Assembly: GCA_007134085.1 (NCBI GenBank) | Contig: SLLL01000117.1 | Location: 1 to 33,196 of the forward strand | Direction: 5' to 3' | Length of the DNA stretch: 33,196 bases | Source of the DNA: Balneolaceae bacterium | Lineage (GTDB): Bacteria; Bacteroidota; Rhodothermia; Balneolales; Balneolaceae | Shown here: piece by piece, positions 8,667-17,494 of the stretch | Layout of the letters: the number at the start of each line of letters is the position of its first letter | Position numbering within the stretch: position 1 is the stretch's first letter | Notes under the pieces: generated by a model | The model's input: the letters and a program-made list of their open reading frames with translations, nothing else | Database searches by the model: none | What the model was told of the DNA's origin: nothing | Position numbers and translations under genes: made by a program

Positions 8667-9575
8667 TCAACTCTCACGAAGTTTATTTCGAAGTGGGTTC
8701 ACTTCTGCATCGCTGCCTTCCTCATCGCTGATATATTCAATATCTATCAGCCGAGATTTTTGAGTTTTAGTCTGTTCATTGCCGGGTGAAGAGCTTTTCG
8801 AATCTGTAATAAATCTGGTGATCAAATCCAGTAGTTCTGAAGCAGTCTCTTTTACTTCGCGGGTATGTTTTTCGAGAGACCTTTTTGAAAAGAAGTGAAT
8901 AATAGGAAAGCTGATTGCGGTTAGGAAGGCACCGCCGGAAATACCCAGCCATGGATTGTCAAACTGAGTGCCGGTTAATGTACCGCCAATTACTGTTGTT
9001 ACCACCAAAATGGTTATCAGATAATAAAAATACTGCATATCATCTTTCCATTTCATATCCCAGAACTGTCGTTTACTGATACGCATCCTCAATTTGCCGT
9101 TTTTTAGCTGGAATAGTGCCCGGGTGGTAAAATATCCCCACTCATCCGTGTATTCCCATTCGCAACTTGTGGCTGTTTTACGGCTTTTGGCTTTGCCATC
9201 GTAATCGTCCCAAAGTTTATCCCACCATGTAATCTCTTTATCGGATGTACCGTATCTGTGATTGAGTTCGGTAATCAGGTCCTCAAAAATGGCAGGATCC
9301 GGATCCATGGCTATCCACTCTTCAAATACAATTTCACTCTGCTTTATTTTAGCTTCCGTACTATAGGGCTTTTTGGTGGAATGTGAATCGAGCTCTTTAG
9401 CTGCGTGTTTGATGAGGTCAGGGTCGATTCCTGCTTCAGATGCAATTTGTTCAAGATCAGTAAGATTTAACCCGGTTCGGTTGCTCTCTTTTGAAATGGA
9501 CCGTTCTGCTTCCAGCTCTACAGCTCTCTTGATAAGCCGGGAAACTTCTTCTTCTGTGTAGGTACGATTATTCAT
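8667..9575 (-). CDS. Uncharacterised two-TM protein with N-terminal EEV helical module
   Basis: 302 residues starting MNNRTYTEEEV. Residues about 5-62 look like a small helical module: TEEEVSRLIKRAVELE, then GLNLTDLEQIASEAGIDP and KHAAKEL. I have the impression this pattern recurs in uncharacterised proteins of Rhodothermota and related phyla. Residues 75-180 form a soluble, Trp-rich region. Two likely TM segments follow at about 182-201 and 209-229, then a charged tail. There is no signal peptide, so the N-terminal region is probably cytoplasmic. It is convergent with the dipeptidase gene and divergent from the aromatic-degradation pair. I do not recognise a function; the helical module could be a protein-interaction or regulatory domain. 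Confidence 0.8.
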   Translation of the reverse strand: MNNRTYTEEEVSRLIKRAVELEAERSISKESNRTGLNLTDLEQIASEAGIDPDLIKHAAKELDSHSTKKPYSTEAKIKQSEIVFEEWIAMDPDPAIFEDLITELNHRYGTSDKEITWWDKLWDDYDGKAKSRKTATSCEWEYTDEWGYFTTRALFQLKNGKLRMRISKRQFWDMKWKDDMQYFYYLITILVVTTVIGGTLTGTQFDNPWLGISGGAFLTAISFPIIHFFSKRSLEKHTREVKETASELLDLITRFITDSKSSSPGNEQTKTQKSRLIDIEYISDEEGSDAEVNPLRNKLRES

Positions 9576-9762
9576 GGCTGCCTGCTAAAGAGTGTTTTGG
9601 TTTTGATAACATGGTATGATTTACGAAATGAATCGATAGAATGTTGCTTTAAGTTTAAAATTCAAAAAGTACGCTTTCTTTTGACTGTTAAGGTTAAAAA
9701 AATTAACGATTCAACTCATCAATAAAATAATTACTATACAACTGCTTATAAAATTATTTGAT

Positions 9763-10824
9763 ATGTCGTTTACATACAGATCACACCCGATTACCGTACT
9801 ATTTGGAAAAGGAAGTTTCAAAAAGATTGAAGATCATCTTGGGGATTACTCATCCTGTTTTGTTATAGCAAACGATAGGATGGATGAGCAGGTGAAATTG
9901 CTGCAAAATAGTGAGGCCTTAAAAACTGTAACCCGATTTGAGAAAGTCATTCAGCATGTGCCGCAGACTTTTGTTGATGAAGCGGAAAATGTGCTGAGAA
10001 AGAATCCATCCGATGTAATCATTGCCATTGGTGGAGGTTCAGCTATTGGGCTGGCAAAAGCGTTAGCCCTTAAAACTGAACATCCGATCATTGCGGTTCC
10101 GTCAACCTATTCAGGTTCGGAGCAGACAAATATTTGGGGGATAAGTTCAGGAGGGGGTAAAACAACTGGGAAATCACCGCGCGTATTACCAAAACTTGTG
10201 ATATACGACACTGATCTCACCCAAAGCCTGCCTGTGAAACTTGCCGTGAAAAGTGGTATGAATGCTATGGCGCATCTGATGGAAGCGGTGTATGCACCCG
10301 ATGGAAATCCCGTTACAAAAACAATGGCACTCAGAGGAATTGAGTACATCAAAACAGGCCTGAACGAAGTAGCAAAAGAACAACGATTAACACAGGAAGC
10401 CAATGAAAATCTGTTGATGGGTGCATTTATTGCAGGCCGGTCGTTAGGTGAGGTGTCGATGTCACTACATCATAAAACGGCGCATGTTTTAGGCGGCTCA
10501 TTCGGGATGGATCATGCCGGCGTTCACACGGTGTTGCAGCCTTACGTGCTTGAATATCAGTGGGAATATTTGAGTGATGAGATTCGAAATAATTTTACAG
10601 ACAGCCTGGGTCTATTACCCGCTTTTGAACTAAAAATGCTGGCTCAAAACGGTGGTGCAGAAACGAATCTGCAACAGATCGGTTTTCAGAGAGAGGATAT
10701 CAACAAAGCAGTAGAAATTATTCTCTCGAAACCGTATGCAAATGTTGCACCACTTAAGGAAAATAGATTGATTGAAATGCTTGAGAATGCATTTTTGGGA
10801 AAACTAAAACGAAAACCTGAATAG
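9763..10824 (+). CDS. Maleylacetate reductase-like iron-alcohol-dehydrogenase-family protein
   Basis: 353 residues of the Fe-ADH superfamily, most like maleylacetate reductases (EC 1.3.1.32), which use NAD(P)H to reduce maleylacetate to 3-oxoadipate. Visible motifs are the dinucleotide-binding AIGGGSAIGLAKA (88-100), AVPSTYSGSEQTNIWG (111-126), KTTGKSPRVLPK (133-144) and SGMNAMAHLMEAVYAPD (164-180). Asn167 sits where metal-dependent alcohol dehydrogenases carry an aspartate ligand, which fits a maleylacetate reductase rather than a true iron ADH. His171, His241 and His255 remain. It lies 7 bases upstream of a hydroquinone-type ring-cleavage dioxygenase, and the pairing mirrors LinE/LinF and PcpA/PcpE. 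I prefer this to generic alcohol dehydrogenase, but the substrate is inferred. Confidence 0.85.
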   Translation: MSFTYRSHPITVLFGKGSFKKIEDHLGDYSSCFVIANDRMDEQVKLLQNSEALKTVTRFEKVIQHVPQTFVDEAENVLRKNPSDVIIAIGGGSAIGLAKALALKTEHPIIAVPSTYSGSEQTNIWGISSGGGKTTGKSPRVLPKLVIYDTDLTQSLPVKLAVKSGMNAMAHLMEAVYAPDGNPVTKTMALRGIEYIKTGLNEVAKEQRLTQEANENLLMGAFIAGRSLGEVSMSLHHKTAHVLGGSFGMDHAGVHTVLQPYVLEYQWEYLSDEIRNNFTDSLGLLPAFELKMLAQNGGAETNLQQIGFQREDINKAVEIILSKPYANVAPLKENRLIEMLENAFLGKLKRKPE

Positions 10825-10831
10825 GCAACCC

Positions 10832-11779
10832 ATGAGCTTTAATGGATTAATAAAAGGATTGCATCACGTTACGGCCACCGTAAATGATGCGCAGGAAGAT
10901 GTTGATTTTTTTACAAAAGTACTTGGCCAGAGGCTGGTTAAAGAAACCGTAAATTTTGATAATGAGCGGGTATATCATTTCTATTACGGAAATGAAATAG
11001 GCTCACCTTCAACCATTTTTACAACTTTTCCATACAAAGATCAGGGTGTGAAGCAGGGCATTATTGGGAATGGCCAGGTGTATGAATCGGTATTTTCAGC
11101 ACCCGGCAACTCAATGGATTTCTGGAGAATGAGGCTCGCATCAAAAGGTTTATCCGTAAAAGAAGAAACACGCTTTGGCAAAGAGTTTTTACTGTTTGAA
11201 GATCCCTCAGGCCTTAAGCTTTCTATTGTTGAAGATGAGGATGACACCCGCGAACCGGTTTGGGTTACCAAAGATGTAGCTGAAGAGCATGCAATCAGAG
11301 GAATTCACAGTGTGGTGTTGGCAGTAAAAAACGTTGAGGAGACTGTCTCATTTCTTATTGATTTTGGATATCAGATTAAGCTTGAGGAGTCCCCATACAC
11401 ACTGCTTGAGACAAAGGAGAAAGGAGCAGGTAATTCACTGATGGTTTTAGATGGTAAACATTTACCTTCAGGTGTAAACGGCCTGGGCACTGTTCATCAC
11501 GTAGCTCACAGGGTTGATTCAATTGATGATTCCATCAAAATAAAAGAGACACTCGAATCAGAATATGACATACAGGTTACGGAAGTGAAGGACCGTAAAT
11601 ATTTTAAATCGATCTATTTCAGGATTCCTGGTAATGTTCTTTTTGAGGTAGCCACATCCGGCCCGGGTTTTCTCGTGGATGAATCAAATGAAGAGCTTGG
11701 AACATCGTTGAAATTACCCGATTGGCAGGAAGTGCGGCGCGAGCAAATTGAAAAGAATCTGGAGCCATATGAGAGGTGA
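10832..11779 (+). CDS. VOC-family ring-cleaving dioxygenase (PcpA/LinE/MhqO-like)
   Basis: 315 residues with two vicinal-oxygen-chelate modules (about 5-135 and 153-280). The layout matches Fe(II) hydroquinone 1,2-dioxygenases such as PcpA and LinE and the MhqA/MhqO proteins of firmicutes. Candidate iron ligands are His12 (GLHHVTA), His223 (VHHVAHRVD) and Glu272 (LFEVAT). The His223-Glu272 spacing of 49 equals that recalled for PcpA (227 and 276). The likely reaction is ring opening of hydroquinone or substituted hydroquinones next to a hydroxyl. The product could be converted to maleylacetate and passed to the reductase encoded 7 bases upstream. Some relatives act in quinone detoxification rather than catabolism. 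It is convergent with the helicase gene across a 33-base gap. Confidence 0.88.
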   Translation: MSFNGLIKGLHHVTATVNDAQEDVDFFTKVLGQRLVKETVNFDNERVYHFYYGNEIGSPSTIFTTFPYKDQGVKQGIIGNGQVYESVFSAPGNSMDFWRMRLASKGLSVKEETRFGKEFLLFEDPSGLKLSIVEDEDDTREPVWVTKDVAEEHAIRGIHSVVLAVKNVEETVSFLIDFGYQIKLEESPYTLLETKEKGAGNSLMVLDGKHLPSGVNGLGTVHHVAHRVDSIDDSIKIKETLESEYDIQVTEVKDRKYFKSIYFRIPGNVLFEVATSGPGFLVDESNEELGTSLKLPDWQEVRREQIEKNLEPYER

Positions 11780-11812
11780 TGTGTTTTATCACGCCCTCCC
11801 ATCGGTTAGATA

Positions 11813-13090
11813 TTAAGAAAAATCAGGCCGTCGTTTTTTTCTTCGTCCAGATTTAGTTTTGCTCTTTTGGCCTTTCCGATTTTTTGTTGATTGAAATTTA
11901 CCCCTTTTGGCTGAAGATCTGTTTTGTTGTTTTTCCTCTTTTGGAGGATTGTGATCTGTCAGCGGAAAATCGTGCTCATCTATCACAGGCACATTAATGC
12001 CAATCAGTTTTTCAATATCGCGCCAATAAGCTTTTTCCTGGGCATCACAAAATGATATAGCTGTACCGTTGGAACCTGCCCTTCCGGTTCGGCCGATTCG
12101 GTGAACATACGTCTCAGGGATATTGGGAACTTCGTAATTGATTACATACTGTAATTCATCCACATCAATACCACGGGCGGCAATATCAGTAGCAACAAGC
12201 ACACGTGTAGTATTCTTTTTAAAATTACTGAGCGCGCGTTGTCGGGCTGTTTGCGATTTATTTCCATGAATGGCTTCAGCATGTATATTCTGATCATTCA
12301 GCAATTTCACAACCTTATTGGCACCATGTTTTGTCCGGGTAAAAACGAGTGCAGATTTGATACTATCATCCTGAAGAACATCTATCAGCAGATTTTTCTT
12401 ATTCCCTTTATCCACATAATATAATCCTTGTGAGATGGTATCAACTGTAGAAGATTCCGGGGTTACTTCTACTTTAACCGGGTTTCGAAGAATTGACTTG
12501 GAAAGGTTTACAATATCGGGTGGCATGGTTGCCGAAAAGAAGAGTGTTTGCCGATTCTCGGGAAGTGCTGCAAGTAATTTTTTCACATCGTGAATAAAAC
12601 CCATATCAAGCATGCGATCGGCTTCGTCGAGAACAAAAATTTCGATATCTGCAAGTGAAATATAACCCTGGTTTATCAGGTCAAGTAGCCTGCCGGGGGT
12701 TGCGGTGAGTATATCTACGCCACGTTTCAGCTCTTTTACCTGGCTGTTCTGGCCAACTCCGCCAAAGATTACAGCACTTTTTAAATTGGTGTACTGCCCA
12801 TAATTTTTAAAACTTTCATCAATCTGGATGGCAAGTTCACGGGTTGGAGTAACAATCAGGCTTCTGATTTTTTTGTTATGATGATTTCCTGCTGTTTTAG
12901 CAAGATTTTCCAGAATAGGAATGGCAAATGCAGCCGTTTTTCCTGTTCCGGTTTGAGCACACCCTAAAATATCGGTGCCTTTAAGGGCAATGGGGATGGC
13001 TTGAGATTGAATGGGAGTGGGGTTTGTGTATCCTTCTTTTTTTAATGATCTGAGGATTGGATCGGTGAGATTCAATAAATGAAATGACAT
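11813..13090 (-). CDS. rhlE: DEAD-box RNA helicase, RhlE-like
   Basis: 425 residues with the full DEAD-box set: Q motif (NPTPIQSQA, 23-31), motif I AQTGTGKT (45-52), PTRELA (82-87), TPGR (131-134), motif II DEAD (155-158), motif III SAT (186-188), TRTKHGA in the IV region, [10 protein letters not shown] in motif V and HRIGRTGR in motif VI. The C-terminal 50 residues are a lysine/arginine-rich tail typical of RhlE-type helicases and cold-shock RNA helicases. It probably remodels structured RNA in ribosome assembly or mRNA decay. A strong terminator at 13106-13133 separates it from the upstream lysA, so it probably has its own promoter. Confidence 0.92.
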   Translation of the reverse strand: MSFHLLNLTDPILRSLKKEGYTNPTPIQSQAIPIALKGTDILGCAQTGTGKTAAFAIPILENLAKTAGNHHNKKIRSLIVTPTRELAIQIDESFKNYGQYTNLKSAVIFGGVGQNSQVKELKRGVDILTATPGRLLDLINQGYISLADIEIFVLDEADRMLDMGFIHDVKKLLAALPENRQTLFFSATMPPDIVNLSKSILRNPVKVEVTPESSTVDTISQGLYYVDKGNKKNLLIDVLQDDSIKSALVFTRTKHGANKVVKLLNDQNIHAEAIHGNKSQTARQRALSNFKKNTTRVLVATDIAARGIDVDELQYVINYEVPNIPETYVHRIGRTGRAGSNGTAISFCDAQEKAYWRDIEKLIGINVPVIDEHDFPLTDHNPPKEEKQQNRSSAKRGKFQSTKNRKGQKSKTKSGRRKKRRPDFS

Positions 13091-13105
13091 ATAAACTATA
13101 AAATG

Positions 13106-13133
13106 AAAAAGCCCGCTCTTAAAGGCGGGCTTT
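13106..13133 (-). terminator. Rho-independent terminator after lysA
   Basis: On the minus strand AAAGCCCGC pairs with GCGGGCTTT around an 8-base loop, followed by more T residues (the A run at 13106-13110 on plus). It lies 72 bases past the lysA stop and just before the helicase start, so it ends the M28 peptidase-lysA transcript. Confidence 0.85.
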
Positions 13134-13204
13134 GAAAGTGAGCTTAAAGGTACGGATTAAATATGAGAACTCTCATTTAGTGAAATGATTGATAATGGGT
13201 TCTT

Positions 13205-14356
13205 CTAATCCTCAGTATAATATGCTTTTACCCGTTCACGCAGGTTAAAACCGCTGCTCATCACTTCGCCGTATGCACCTGCACTGCGGATAGCCACAAG
13301 ATCACCCCGGTTCATCTCGGGCAGGATAATACCCCGCTGGAATGAGTCGGACGATTCGCAAATTGGCCCGACAACATCGTAGGTTTTCTCGGGCTTATTA
13401 CTTGTAAGCACATCAACTTTATGGCTGGCCTGGTAGAGTGCCGGCCTGATGAGTTCGGTCATGCCTGCATCTATCACAGCAAAATTGGTAGAGATGCCTT
13501 CTTTTATAAACAACACTTTGGAAATGAGGCTGCCGCACTGCCCAACAATACTTCTGCCAAGTTCAAAATGCACCTGCTGGCCTTCTCGTAATTCCAGCTT
13601 CCGTTCAAAGAGTTCAAAAAAAGCCTTGAAGTCAGGCACAGGTTCATCATCGGGAGAATCGTAATCAATACCGTAGCCGCCGCCAAGATTTACATGTTCC
13701 AGCTGGAAACCTTTCTGCTCAAATAGATCTTGCAGGCTGTTTACTTTTTCACAAAGATCGGCAAACGGTTGTAAATCGCGGATCTGTGAACCGATGTGAA
13801 AATGGATACCTGTAAGGTTTATAGCCTTGAACGATGGAAGGAGTTCAAACAGAGCCGGGAGCTTATCCGCAGTGATTCCGAATTTATTTTCATTCAGCCC
13901 GGTGGTAATATATTTATGCGTGTTAGCTTCTACATTTGGGTTAAGGCGGATCGAGACATTGGCAACTTTACCCTTTTCGGAAGCCAGCTCATTAAGCACT
14001 TCAAGCTCCTGGAGTGATTCGCAATTGAATGAGAAAATATTGTGCCGAAGCCCCGTGAGGATTTCCTCATCCGTTTTTCCAACACCGGCAAACGCCAGCT
14101 GATCCGGCTCGAATCTTGCTTCAATGGCGCGCTCAATCTCTTTGCCGCTTACGCAGTCAATTCCAAGCCCCGCTTCTTTTATGAGTTTTAAAATGGGGAA
14201 GTTAAAGTTGGCTTTGATCGCATAATGCACATGAAAGCCTTTGGACAGCCCATGCTCTTTGATCTGATCCAGTGTTTGTTGGAGAAGGCCAAGATCATAG
14301 AAATAGAAAGGGGTTTGCAGCTTTTTAAAGGCTTCAATTTGGGCGCTTGAAAACAT
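13205..14356 (-). CDS. lysA: Diaminopimelate decarboxylase
   Basis: PLP enzyme (EC 4.1.1.20) making L-lysine from meso-diaminopimelate. 383 residues with an alanine-racemase-type barrel followed by a beta domain. Lys48 in HYAIKAN is the Schiff-base lysine. HFHIGS (185-190), NLGGGYGID (223-231, PLP phosphate binding), ELGRSIVGQCG (265-275), PICESSD (331-337, catalytic Cys333) and SAGAYGEVMSS (358-367, Tyr362) are all present. It is somewhat shorter than the 410-420 of E. coli LysA but complete. It lies 51 bases downstream of the M28 peptidase gene, with the terminator after it, so the two are probably co-transcribed. A related ornithine or carboxynorspermidine decarboxylase is less likely given the CESSD motif. 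Confidence 0.93.
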   Translation of the reverse strand: MFSSAQIEAFKKLQTPFYFYDLGLLQQTLDQIKEHGLSKGFHVHYAIKANFNFPILKLIKEAGLGIDCVSGKEIERAIEARFEPDQLAFAGVGKTDEEILTGLRHNIFSFNCESLQELEVLNELASEKGKVANVSIRLNPNVEANTHKYITTGLNENKFGITADKLPALFELLPSFKAINLTGIHFHIGSQIRDLQPFADLCEKVNSLQDLFEQKGFQLEHVNLGGGYGIDYDSPDDEPVPDFKAFFELFERKLELREGQQVHFELGRSIVGQCGSLISKVLFIKEGISTNFAVIDAGMTELIRPALYQASHKVDVLTSNKPEKTYDVVGPICESSDSFQRGIILPEMNRGDLVAIRSAGAYGEVMSSGFNLRERVKAYYTED

Positions 14357-14407
14357 CTGAATAATAAAAGTTAAACCAATTGGGATGTAATAACTGATTC
14401 GTAACGT

Positions 14408-15919
14408 TTAATTTAAGCCATAAAGTTCTATTCCGGCCTCTTCATATACATCGCCGGGCAGCCAGAATGGGGCTGTTGCCCTGTTGGCGATTAACTGTGC
14501 AGCATAAACAAAAGAGCGAATGTAGCTTGTGATGTAGTCGTAATCGAGCGTTTGCGGTTCGTCAGTAGGCTGATGGTAATAGAAATTAATTTCATCATCA
14601 AAGGCCGTAAAACCCATGCTGTAGGTTGGGGCTGGGATGCCGCGTTGGGCAAAGTTCACGTTATCAGACCGGTCGAACAGGTTCTGCTCAGGAGCCGGAT
14701 CGGGTATGGCCTCGAGGCCGAAAGCTTCGGCTGCGGCAATCATCTCATCATCAGCCTCGGTACGGCCAAGCCCAAACACGGTTACTAATGTAGTGTCGTT
14801 ATATCCGGCGCCATCAATGTTTAAATTAAAAATAGTTTGCTCCAAAGGCACCATAGGGTTTTCAGCATAGTAACGGCTGCCAAGCAGGCCAATCTCTTCG
14901 GCAGTCCATGCTGCTAAAATGATAGAGCGGGCGGGTGGATTTGCTGCAAAATATTTGGCAGCTGCCATTACTCCGGCAGTGCCCACGGCATTATCTCTGG
15001 CGCCATTGTAAATATACTCACTGGTAATCGGCTCGGGGTGCCCGGCTACAACTCCAACGTGATCGTAATGCGCGCCAAGTAAAATATATTCTTCCTTCAG
15101 AGTTTCGTCTGTTCCCCTTATCACCCCAACTACGTTGCTGCTGTAAAAGCGTTCTGCATCTTCACCGATTACAGAAATCTCTGAAGAACTCCCTGAGGAT
15201 GTAGTTAAGTATTTCATGCGTTCAGCAACATTGCCGTTCATCCAAAAGTGGGGTAGTGTGGTGTCATCATCACCCGTAGAATCAAGATTCACCCTGTCGC
15301 CGCCCAAAAAGTTTACAAGTATTTGCCACGGGAACTGCGGGCTTGTGTAAAGTTCAATCAATGCTTTCCCGCCTGCTTCTTTTACCCAGCTGTTTTTTTC
15401 ATCAATCGCCATAAAATATTGCTGTGGGGAGGTGTGTTCAGGCAAACCTGCACGTGCAACTACTATTTTACCTTCAACATCATGTTCATTCAATTCGTCA
15501 ACAGTGGCATACTCCAGGAAGATGTATTCAGCATCGAGATCTCCGCGAAAGCTGTTCATCAAAATGATATCCCGATTTTGCTGATAAGTTGAATCCCCCA
15601 CTGAAAACAGAACCTCATCCGGTGTCTGAAGCCGCTGGAAGGGAACAGGCTGGAAGTATGAATCATACCCCTCTGCCATCTCAATTCCGTAAACCTGAAA
15701 CCATGTGGCTATGTACCTGGCCGCAATATCAAGTTCATTTGTGCCGGTGTCGCGCCCAAGAAATTCATCAGCTGCAAGGAAATAAATGTTTTTTTCAACA
15801 TCGGTTCGCAGCACTTCAGCCTCTATTTTTTCTGCCGCAGCACTTTGGCCATAAAGCAGGGTAGGTTGTGTAATTATAATCAGTAAAAGGGTAGTAACAA
15901 GAATTCGGTATCGAAGCAT
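14408..15919 (-). CDS. Exported M28-family zinc aminopeptidase
   Basis: 503 residues with a signal peptide (hydrophobic core about 5-22, cleavage probably near LYG/Q25). The M28 di-zinc catalytic domain shows His284 and Asp286 (GAHYDHVG), Asp309 (GARDNAVG, bridging ligand), Glu341-Glu342 (TAEEIGL; general base and ligand), Asp369 (NLNIDGAG) and His449 (YYHQPTDE). A PA-like insert domain occupies about 130-245, before the second half of the catalytic domain, as in many Bacteroidota M28 enzymes. It probably releases N-terminal amino acids from peptides in the periplasm or outside the cell. It is the first gene of a likely two-gene transcript with lysA. Confidence 0.92.
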   Translation of the reverse strand: MLRYRILVTTLLLIIITQPTLLYGQSAAAEKIEAEVLRTDVEKNIYFLAADEFLGRDTGTNELDIAARYIATWFQVYGIEMAEGYDSYFQPVPFQRLQTPDEVLFSVGDSTYQQNRDIILMNSFRGDLDAEYIFLEYATVDELNEHDVEGKIVVARAGLPEHTSPQQYFMAIDEKNSWVKEAGGKALIELYTSPQFPWQILVNFLGGDRVNLDSTGDDDTTLPHFWMNGNVAERMKYLTTSSGSSSEISVIGEDAERFYSSNVVGVIRGTDETLKEEYILLGAHYDHVGVVAGHPEPITSEYIYNGARDNAVGTAGVMAAAKYFAANPPARSIILAAWTAEEIGLLGSRYYAENPMVPLEQTIFNLNIDGAGYNDTTLVTVFGLGRTEADDEMIAAAEAFGLEAIPDPAPEQNLFDRSDNVNFAQRGIPAPTYSMGFTAFDDEINFYYHQPTDEPQTLDYDYITSYIRSFVYAAQLIANRATAPFWLPGDVYEEAGIELYGLN

Positions 15920-16267
15920 TTGGAGAAAATTACGTAGTTATACGGGGGGTTGATTTCAAATCAGTTAAACGAAACAGCTTAGAAAAAGAGTATTTACTTT
16001 TTTGTTGGTGGTAGATAATACGGCTTTGAAATGTCAGCTCAAACCGGTTGTGTTTGAAAGCTGGATATAGAAGAATTTTAAATACTGCACACTTTATACT
16101 CAGCGCCAAACGCTGCAGGCCGGGTAAACTGTTTACTATGATATAGGTTGATGTAGGCTCAAAATTGTATCTTACATTTATTGTATGTTTTGTGAGTTAT
16201 TTGCGTTGATTTTACTGAGTACAGAATAAATTGATCAGAAATTTTTGTGGTTCCGATTAACAGATTT
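15920..16267. other. Divergent intergenic region, no gene seen
   Basis: 348 bases between the divergent M28 peptidase and trypsin-like lipoprotein genes, so it should contain promoters for both. It is AT-rich with a TCAAAC/GTTTGA hairpin (16039-16057). A TTACATTTATTGTATG segment near 16172-16187 has short dyad symmetry and might be a regulatory site. I cannot place a Bacteroidota-type promoter with confidence. No credible ORF is present. Confidence 0.5.
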
Positions 16268-17302
16268 ATGATTAAACAGCCAACTATTTACACTAAATCA
16301 CTTTTTGCTATGATGCTCTTAATCATGGCTGGCTGTAAAAGCACGGAGCAGCCCCTTCGTGAAACTGTGGACACGGGTTATTATCAAAATGTACTGGGCT
16401 CTGACCTGATACGGGAGCAGATAACACGCAGTTTTGATTCTGTACGCCGGATTCAGAACAATGTGATTTACCGCACCTATCAGTTCGGCCCCGAACAGCT
16501 ACCGCGCCGTTCTGAACTACAGAATGTGAGCTTTTCTGATGCAGCCCTCCGCTCCCAGACAGACAGCCACTCTACTGCTGGTACTGCAACCGTACTTCAC
16601 AGCCGGGGTGGCCGAGCGTTAATGCTCACTGCCGCCCACACAGTGGTTCAGCCCGATACAATCTGGCACTATCAGGCTGGTACTACTCATCAGCCCGAGC
16701 CCATTGTTGAGGCCGTTTCGGTAAAGGAGTCAGTGAACCAGTACGTTTTTTCTGATGGTGGAATCGTAATGATAGAACTGGTTGCCTACGATTCACGCAG
16801 AGATCTTGCCCTCATGATAACGCAGGAAGATGTGGCTGCTATCGATAACCTGATACAACTCGGGCTTCGAGGAGGAGATTTTTCTCAGCTTCAATGGGGT
16901 GATGTTGTTTTTGCAATGGGCTATCCCCGTGGTGTTCAAATGGTTTCTCAGGGAGTGGTAAGCCGCAGCAATCACCCAATTAGAAGAATAACAGTAGACC
17001 TATCCATTAACAGGGGATTTAGTGGCGGACCAACCTTTGCTGTTCGGAATGATGGTGGATTGGAGATGATCGGCATCATCACATCAGCAATGGGAACACG
17101 CGAATTTTTCCTCACCCCAGGCGATCAGCTTGAAGAAGATTTTAACCCTGAACTGCCCTACAGTGGCGACATATTTATCGGCAGTTCGCAGCGTATTTTT
17201 TATGGAATTACCCATGTTGTTGATATTGAACAAATACGGGTATTTCTCCAAGAAAATTTTACACTTTTAAGACGATACGGCATATCAATTACTACCATTT
17301 AA
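16268..17302 (+). CDS. Trypsin-like serine protease lipoprotein
   Basis: 344 residues from ATG 16268. An in-frame GTG at 16247 is possible, but the ATG gives a normal lipoprotein signal: MIKQPTIYTK, hydrophobic stretch, lipobox MAGC with Cys23. A chymotrypsin-fold (S1/S46-like) protease domain follows from about 95 to 325. The triad is visible: His124 (LTAAHTVV), Asp179 (DSRRDLALM) and Ser252 (NRGFSGGP). Residues 24-95 form a leader with no known domain. No PDZ domain follows, so it is not a standard DegP/HtrA. It is probably anchored to the inner or outer membrane, facing the periplasm. The 192-base gap to the antiporter argues against tight co-transcription. Confidence 0.87.
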   Translation: MIKQPTIYTKSLFAMMLLIMAGCKSTEQPLRETVDTGYYQNVLGSDLIREQITRSFDSVRRIQNNVIYRTYQFGPEQLPRRSELQNVSFSDAALRSQTDSHSTAGTATVLHSRGGRALMLTAAHTVVQPDTIWHYQAGTTHQPEPIVEAVSVKESVNQYVFSDGGIVMIELVAYDSRRDLALMITQEDVAAIDNLIQLGLRGGDFSQLQWGDVVFAMGYPRGVQMVSQGVVSRSNHPIRRITVDLSINRGFSGGPTFAVRNDGGLEMIGIITSAMGTREFFLTPGDQLEEDFNPELPYSGDIFIGSSQRIFYGITHVVDIEQIRVFLQENFTLLRRYGISITTI

Positions 17303-17494
17303 TGTGGTTAAATACTTAGGGTTAGGTATGAAATAAATTTCTGCACCTCTTCATTAAGTTTTTTCTTGTAACGGTATTTATGTTCCATTTTACTATTTTG
17401 ATGAATTGAATGTAAACCTGTACAAAAGCGTTAGATTTCCTTCTGACTAACACACTCTTTAGAAAAAATAAGAGGCCTACACTAATCTTTCTTT

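Noticed and set aside
16247-16267. Upstream GTG start for the protease lipoprotein
   Set aside because: It would only lengthen the signal region; ATG 16268 gives a standard lipoprotein signal.
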